From contig NC_134984.1 in the NCBI RefSeq assembly GCF_050947335.1, forward strand, positions 10,459,926 through 10,523,925: DNA of 64,000 nucleotides, given 5' to 3'. Source of the stretch: Megachile rotundata (taxonomy: Eukaryota > Arthropoda > Insecta > Hymenoptera > Megachilidae). The stretch's first letter is position 1. Every line of letters begins with the position of its first letter. The notes beneath the pieces were generated by a model. It was not told where the DNA came from and did not search any database. It saw only the letters and a list, made by a program, of their open reading frames with translations. Below, piece after piece: positions 59,975 through 64,000 of this stretch. The translations under genes were made by a program, and so were the position numbers.

Positions 59975-61160
59975 AATGGTTAGATTCCGCGCGTTATATA
60001 GCCGTGCGTTGCACTGCCTCGCGTTATATAGCCATGTGTTGAGTTACCGCGCGTTATATAGCAGTGCGTTAGGTTACCACTCCTTGTATAGCTAAGTGTT
60101 ATATTATATTACCTCGCGTTATATAGCCATGCGTTGCATTGCCTCGCGTTATATAGCCATGCGTCGCATTGCCTCGCGTTATATAGCCATGTGCTGAGTT
60201 ACTTCTCGTTGTATAGCTAAGTGTTATATTACCTTGCGTTATATAACCATGCGTTGCATTGCTTCGCGTTATATAGCCATGTGCTGAGTTACCGCGCGTT
60301 ACATAACCATGTGTTGATTTACCACGCATTATATAGCCATGCGTTGGACTACCACTTGTTGTATAGCTGAACGTTATATTAATTCGCGTTATATAGCCAG
60401 ACGTTGTATTGCCTCGCGTTATATAGCCATGTGTCGAGTTACCACGCGTTATATAATCCTGTGTTGGACTACCACCTGTTGTATAGCTAAGCGTTATATT
60501 ACCTCGCGTTATATAGCTATGCGTTGCATTGCCTCGCGTTATATAGCCATGTCTTGGGTTGCCTCGCGTTATATAGCCATGTGTTTGATTACCACCTGTT
60601 GTATATCTAAGCGTTATATTACCTCGCGTTATACAGCCATGCGTTGCATTGTCTCGCGTTATATAGCCATATGTTGGATTACCGCGCGTTTTATAGCTAA
60701 GCGTTATATTACCTCGCGTTACGTAGCCAGACGTTGTATTTCCTCTCGTTATAATAGCTATGTATTGTGTTACCTCGCGTTATATAGCAATGCATTGTAT
60801 TACAGCGCATTATATAGCCGTGTGTTGTGTTGCACAACGGACGTTACTTTACCATGCATTGTATAGCCATGCGTTAGGTTAATAACCAAGTATTATATAG
60901 CGATGCGTTACATTAACACACGTTATATGGCCATATGGTGTATAATTAAGCATATTGTCATGCATTACGTTACTACCCATGTGTTGTGAGTCACACGTAT
61001 ATCACCATGCGTTGTATCGCTACGCATTGTGTTACTACCTGTTATATTGTCCTACTGTACTGTTTCATTGTGTTACTATGTTACATGTTGTATTGTACTA
61101 TTGCATCGTTGCATAGTGCTACTACATGCTTGACGGAGGTCGCTACGCATTATATGATCA
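59975..61160. repeat. 30 bp minisatellite, about 35-40 copies, with higher-order units
   Basis: The core unit is CCTCGCGTTATATAGCCATG followed by CGTTGCATTG. Variants with CCACTTGTTGTATAGCTAAG mark larger units of roughly 120-150 bp. The 30 bp period is a multiple of three, so ORFs run through on both strands (THGYITRGNA type on minus). Units decay beyond 60880. The outermost units on each side share TTATATGRTCAATSGTTAGA. Confidence 0.9.
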
Positions 61161-61744
61161 ATCGTTAGATCGCAACACTCTTTGTATTGCGAGGTGATCT
61201 TAAGTGACTATTCGTCTCCGTATTATATTAATTTGCAGATGTTCGCACGTGATGAAACCAAACTCGTCATCCAACGTTTTGTCCTTCTGGTTTCTATTTT
61301 TCTTAATTGCACTTTAGTCTTGTTAATTACTCAGACAAAGCCAATTGTACTGACTCATTGATGTTAAGAAGATACTTGTTGTTATCAGGCATGACCTTCG
61401 TCAACAGCCGGCTTATTTGATTGCTAGGTACACAGCCAACTGCAATGTAGACTAATGAAAAGCTTATCTAATGACACCACCATTTCACACGAAAGATAAA
61501 CACGCACGTGCCGCGTTTAGCGTACGCTGTGTCCCATTTTGAATCCATTAATGACGTCTCACGATCTCGGGAAAAACCTCGCTATTAATGATACTAACGA
61601 AAAGTAATAAATTACTAGTCTGCGTATTAAGTGATAATAACTTTTTGATATTTAGTGATGTGATAATATTGTTATCGCGCGAGTGGGGTTCATTTGTGGA
61701 CACTGATAAATTGTCAGGCGATTTATCTACTTGATAGTTTAAAG

Positions 61745-61990
61745 ATTTTGTCAATATACCAATTTAATTGATTTTTGAATTTTCTCAATTTTTTAACGTC
61801 ACATTTTTTCAAGTTGAGTAATTAAATTTTTTTTTAATTTTTCAAGTTGAGTACTTAAGGTTCTCCTAATTTTTCAGTGCAAGTATTTAAAATTTCTTAA
61901 TTTTTCGATTTGAATATTAAAAATTTTTCAATTTTAGAGTTTGAATATGTGACATTTCTATATCTCTAAATTTTCAAATTTTCGCTCTTA
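61745..61990. repeat. Weak pyrimidine array
   Basis: TTTTTCAAGTTGAGTA and TTTTTCAATTT words resembling the array at 32085-32640. Confidence 0.55.
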
Positions 61991-62949
61991 AAATTTCCAC
62001 TGCACTATCCTGCAATAAAATTCCAAAACCGTATCTACTATAATCTGAACCAACTGCAGTATACTTTTAAAAATTGACTCAGTGGTTCGCAAAACATGAA
62101 TCCAATTTCTGCAACGAAATTTCAGATTAATCTAATTCGCATATCGAACAGTAGCAACGACGATCAAATCGTATATCACGTGTGCAGTTATTTTTGCAGC
62201 CGTTCGATACCGTAGGTTATTGAACATTAGTACAGTCCGAAGTTACAGTGCTACAGTTTGTTTTTTCTTCGCTCGTGTTTGTGGTGGAAACAGCACGTGC
62301 AAGCGATAAATACGAATATCGATGCCATCGATTTAAAGTACATCGACACATAATTATGCAAACGTAATTACACGTACACTCTCCATATATCATTCTGTCA
62401 TGATTTATTTATTATTTATTGTGCAGTTTCGAGAGGATACGGTAGCACGGAAATGTGGATGAAATATGTGCTTTAATGAATTTTGGAAATGTATGATGCA
62501 AGATGTATTTTGTAATTCATCTTTTATGTGCTATAATTTATATATTTTATCACTTTGATATAACAAGGTTCTATATAAAATAATAATATAGCATATTGTT
62601 GTTAAATACTTTTATATTTTGTATAAAAATGTGGTAATAACAGTGATAAAGTGTTTATGCTATGTCATGAAAGATTTTATAATATTGATCTTTTTTTTTT
62701 ATTATATATAATGGAGGATGAGAAATGATCCGCAAGCACATTTAGCGATTACTGAATGAGTAATCGTTCGACTAATTCAGTGATTGATCATTCAAGGATG
62801 ACAGAATACATTTTCTTTGTCGTTTAGTATATGATAAAAATATATTGCTATTGTTAGTGATTTCTATATATGTCGTATTATCGGTTTTTATAGGTAACAG
62901 CAGATTTATGACAAACTAATTGAAAAAATGTTCTTTTCATCTCTTGAAA

Positions 62950-63850
62950 AAAAATTTGAAATTTTTGAGATTTGAGAAGTTCAGTATTTGAACGTTTTAG
63001 AAATTGAGAATTTAGAGATTTGAGAAATTGAGAATTAGAAGCTTGAGGATGTGATAAGCGGAGAATTTGGAAAGTTGGTAATTGAAAGGTAGATTTGGAA
63101 ATTTTTAAATTTGAGAAATTGAGAATTTACAGATTTGAGAAATTGAGAATTAAGAAGCTTGAGGATGTGATAGGTGGAGAATTCAGAAATTTGGCATTTG
63201 ATAGATGGATTTGGAAATTTTTAAATTTGAGAAGTTGAGTATTTCCACATATGAGAAATTGAGAACTTACAGATTTGAGAAATTGAGAATTAAGAAGCTT
63301 GAGGATGTGATAGGTGGAGAATTCAGAAATTTGGCATTTGATAGATGGATTTGGAAATTTTTAAATTTGAGAAGTTGAGTATTTGCACATATGAGAAATT
63401 GAGAATTTACAGATTTGAGAAATTGAGAATTTACAAATTTGAGAAATTGAGAATTAAGAAGCTTGAGGATGTGATAGGTGGAGAATTCAGAAATTTGGCA
63501 TTTGATAGATGGATTTGGAAATTTTTAAATTTGAGAAATTGAGTATTTCCACATATGAGAAATTGTGAACTTACAGATTTAAGAAATTTAGAATTAACAA
63601 GCTTGAGGATATGATAAGTGGAGAGTTTGGAAATTTGAAATTTGAAAGATTGATTTGGAAATTTTTTATTTGAGAGTGTAAGAATTTTGGTATTTAGAAA
63701 TTCGAGAATTTAGGAAATTTTATAAATGTTAGGAATTTATAAAATTGTATAAAGGTGTTCTATATAGAATTTTGGAAATTTAGAATATTGAGAAATTAGG
63801 AATTTAGGAATCGAGAATTTAGGAAATTTAGAAATTTGTATTTGCAGAAC
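62950..63850 (+). repeat. Modular purine array with units of 116, 140 and 164 bp
   Basis: GCTTGAGGATGTGAT anchors lie at about 63041, 63157, 63297, 63461 and 63601. The steps (116, 140, 164, 140) differ by 24 bp, the size of the submodule GAGAAATTGAGAATTTACAG plus ATTT. After 63650 the array decays. Confidence 0.85.
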
Positions 63851-64000
63851 TTTAGTTAAAACTTGTCGAATATCTCATATAGAGCTTTGTAGACATGTTT
63901 ATTAAAATTCAATTTCATAATTAAAAAGTTTTTGTTTGCTTCATTTAAAATAACGTCCCATTCGCTAATAAATTTCTTGTTACGAAATAAAACTCTTATT

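Larger units (their letters stand above)
24397..64000 (+). other. Presumed giant first intron (or intron plus intergenic DNA)
   Basis: No promoter of comparable quality and no convincing exon was found in this 39.6 kb. Repeats and transposons are listed separately. Unique GC-richer blocks without credible coding frames are 25190-25560, 27780-28140, 31620-32040, 33000-33260, 34370-34810, 38870-39240, 40020-40260, 45190-45450, 47610-48290, 57530-57800, 61190-61560 and 62060-62400; these are candidate regulatory blocks. The other unlisted stretches over 300 bases (for example 28200-29240, 29830-30880, 35620-37190, 37570-38870, 42600-43130, 43400-44030, 46500-48480, 55300-58080, 58210-59830) are AT-rich unique sequence where I see nothing. 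Confidence 0.4.

Noticed and set aside
60099..60866. ORFs of 76 (minus) and 175 (plus) codons in the 30 bp array
   Set aside because: The period is a multiple of three, which opens frames on both strands; there is no start context or conservation signal.
1..64000. tRNA and rRNA genes
   Set aside because: No T-loop/A-box pair in correct spacing and no rRNA-like block was noticed; a dedicated scan would be needed to exclude them fully.

Overview
This is a eukaryotic, AT-rich nuclear window with small spliced exons, very long introns and many low-complexity arrays. It most resembles a hymenopteran insect, and my best guess is a bee. That guess rests on three things seen here: degenerate purine arrays built on words like GGAATTTGG, a set of TTAA-flanked short inverted-repeat elements starting CCCTTTGC, and decayed Tc1/mariner copies. 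No bacterial features, rRNA or tRNA genes were recognised.

Two protein-coding loci are supported, both on the + strand. The first is an insect FAM110-family gene, rebuilt here as six exons between 6341 and 19754. All five internal junctions agree in phase and give 567 codons to the stop. The first of these exons carries the FAM110 N-terminal box (AVELLQETKALYVKSE) and the last carries the C-terminal boxes (RSKSDISDRY, FFDCLGLD, IERNARIIKWL-like). The initiator ATG must lie on an exon further upstream that I could not identify. The second locus is a CpG-rich promoter and first exon near 24000-24396. It encodes only MESIRKWFYRPK before a consensus splice donor. No second exon is recognisable in the remaining 39.6 kb, so most of 24.4-64 kb is best read as a giant first intron, or intron plus intergenic DNA.

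Layout: 1-6.3 kb is upstream or intronic sequence of the FAM110 gene, with an E-box/palindrome cluster, interleaved inverted repeats and a pogo-like MITE. From 6.3 to 19.75 kb lie the FAM110 exons and introns; intron 1 holds a G-rich array, a three-level transposon nest and 36, 121 and 190 bp tandem repeats. From 19.75 to 23.9 kb is the 3' UTR and intergenic space. The promoter of the second gene follows at about 24.0-24.4 kb. From 24.4 to 64 kb there are no recognised exons, but there are many minisatellites (16, 24, 28, 30, 42, 46, 48, 80-90, 140 and 185 bp units), TTAA MITEs, three Tc1-like remnants and isolated GC-richer blocks that may be enhancers.

I found no undescribed multi-gene system. 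The most informative observations are the nested MITEs with intact empty-site evidence, the Tc1 fragment with IR/DR-like termini, the hairpin-bearing TGACGCA array, the GGGGATTT array inside a transcribed intron, and the 30 bp array that may have grown from a transposon end. All protein-family calls are from reading motifs by eye; no search was run.
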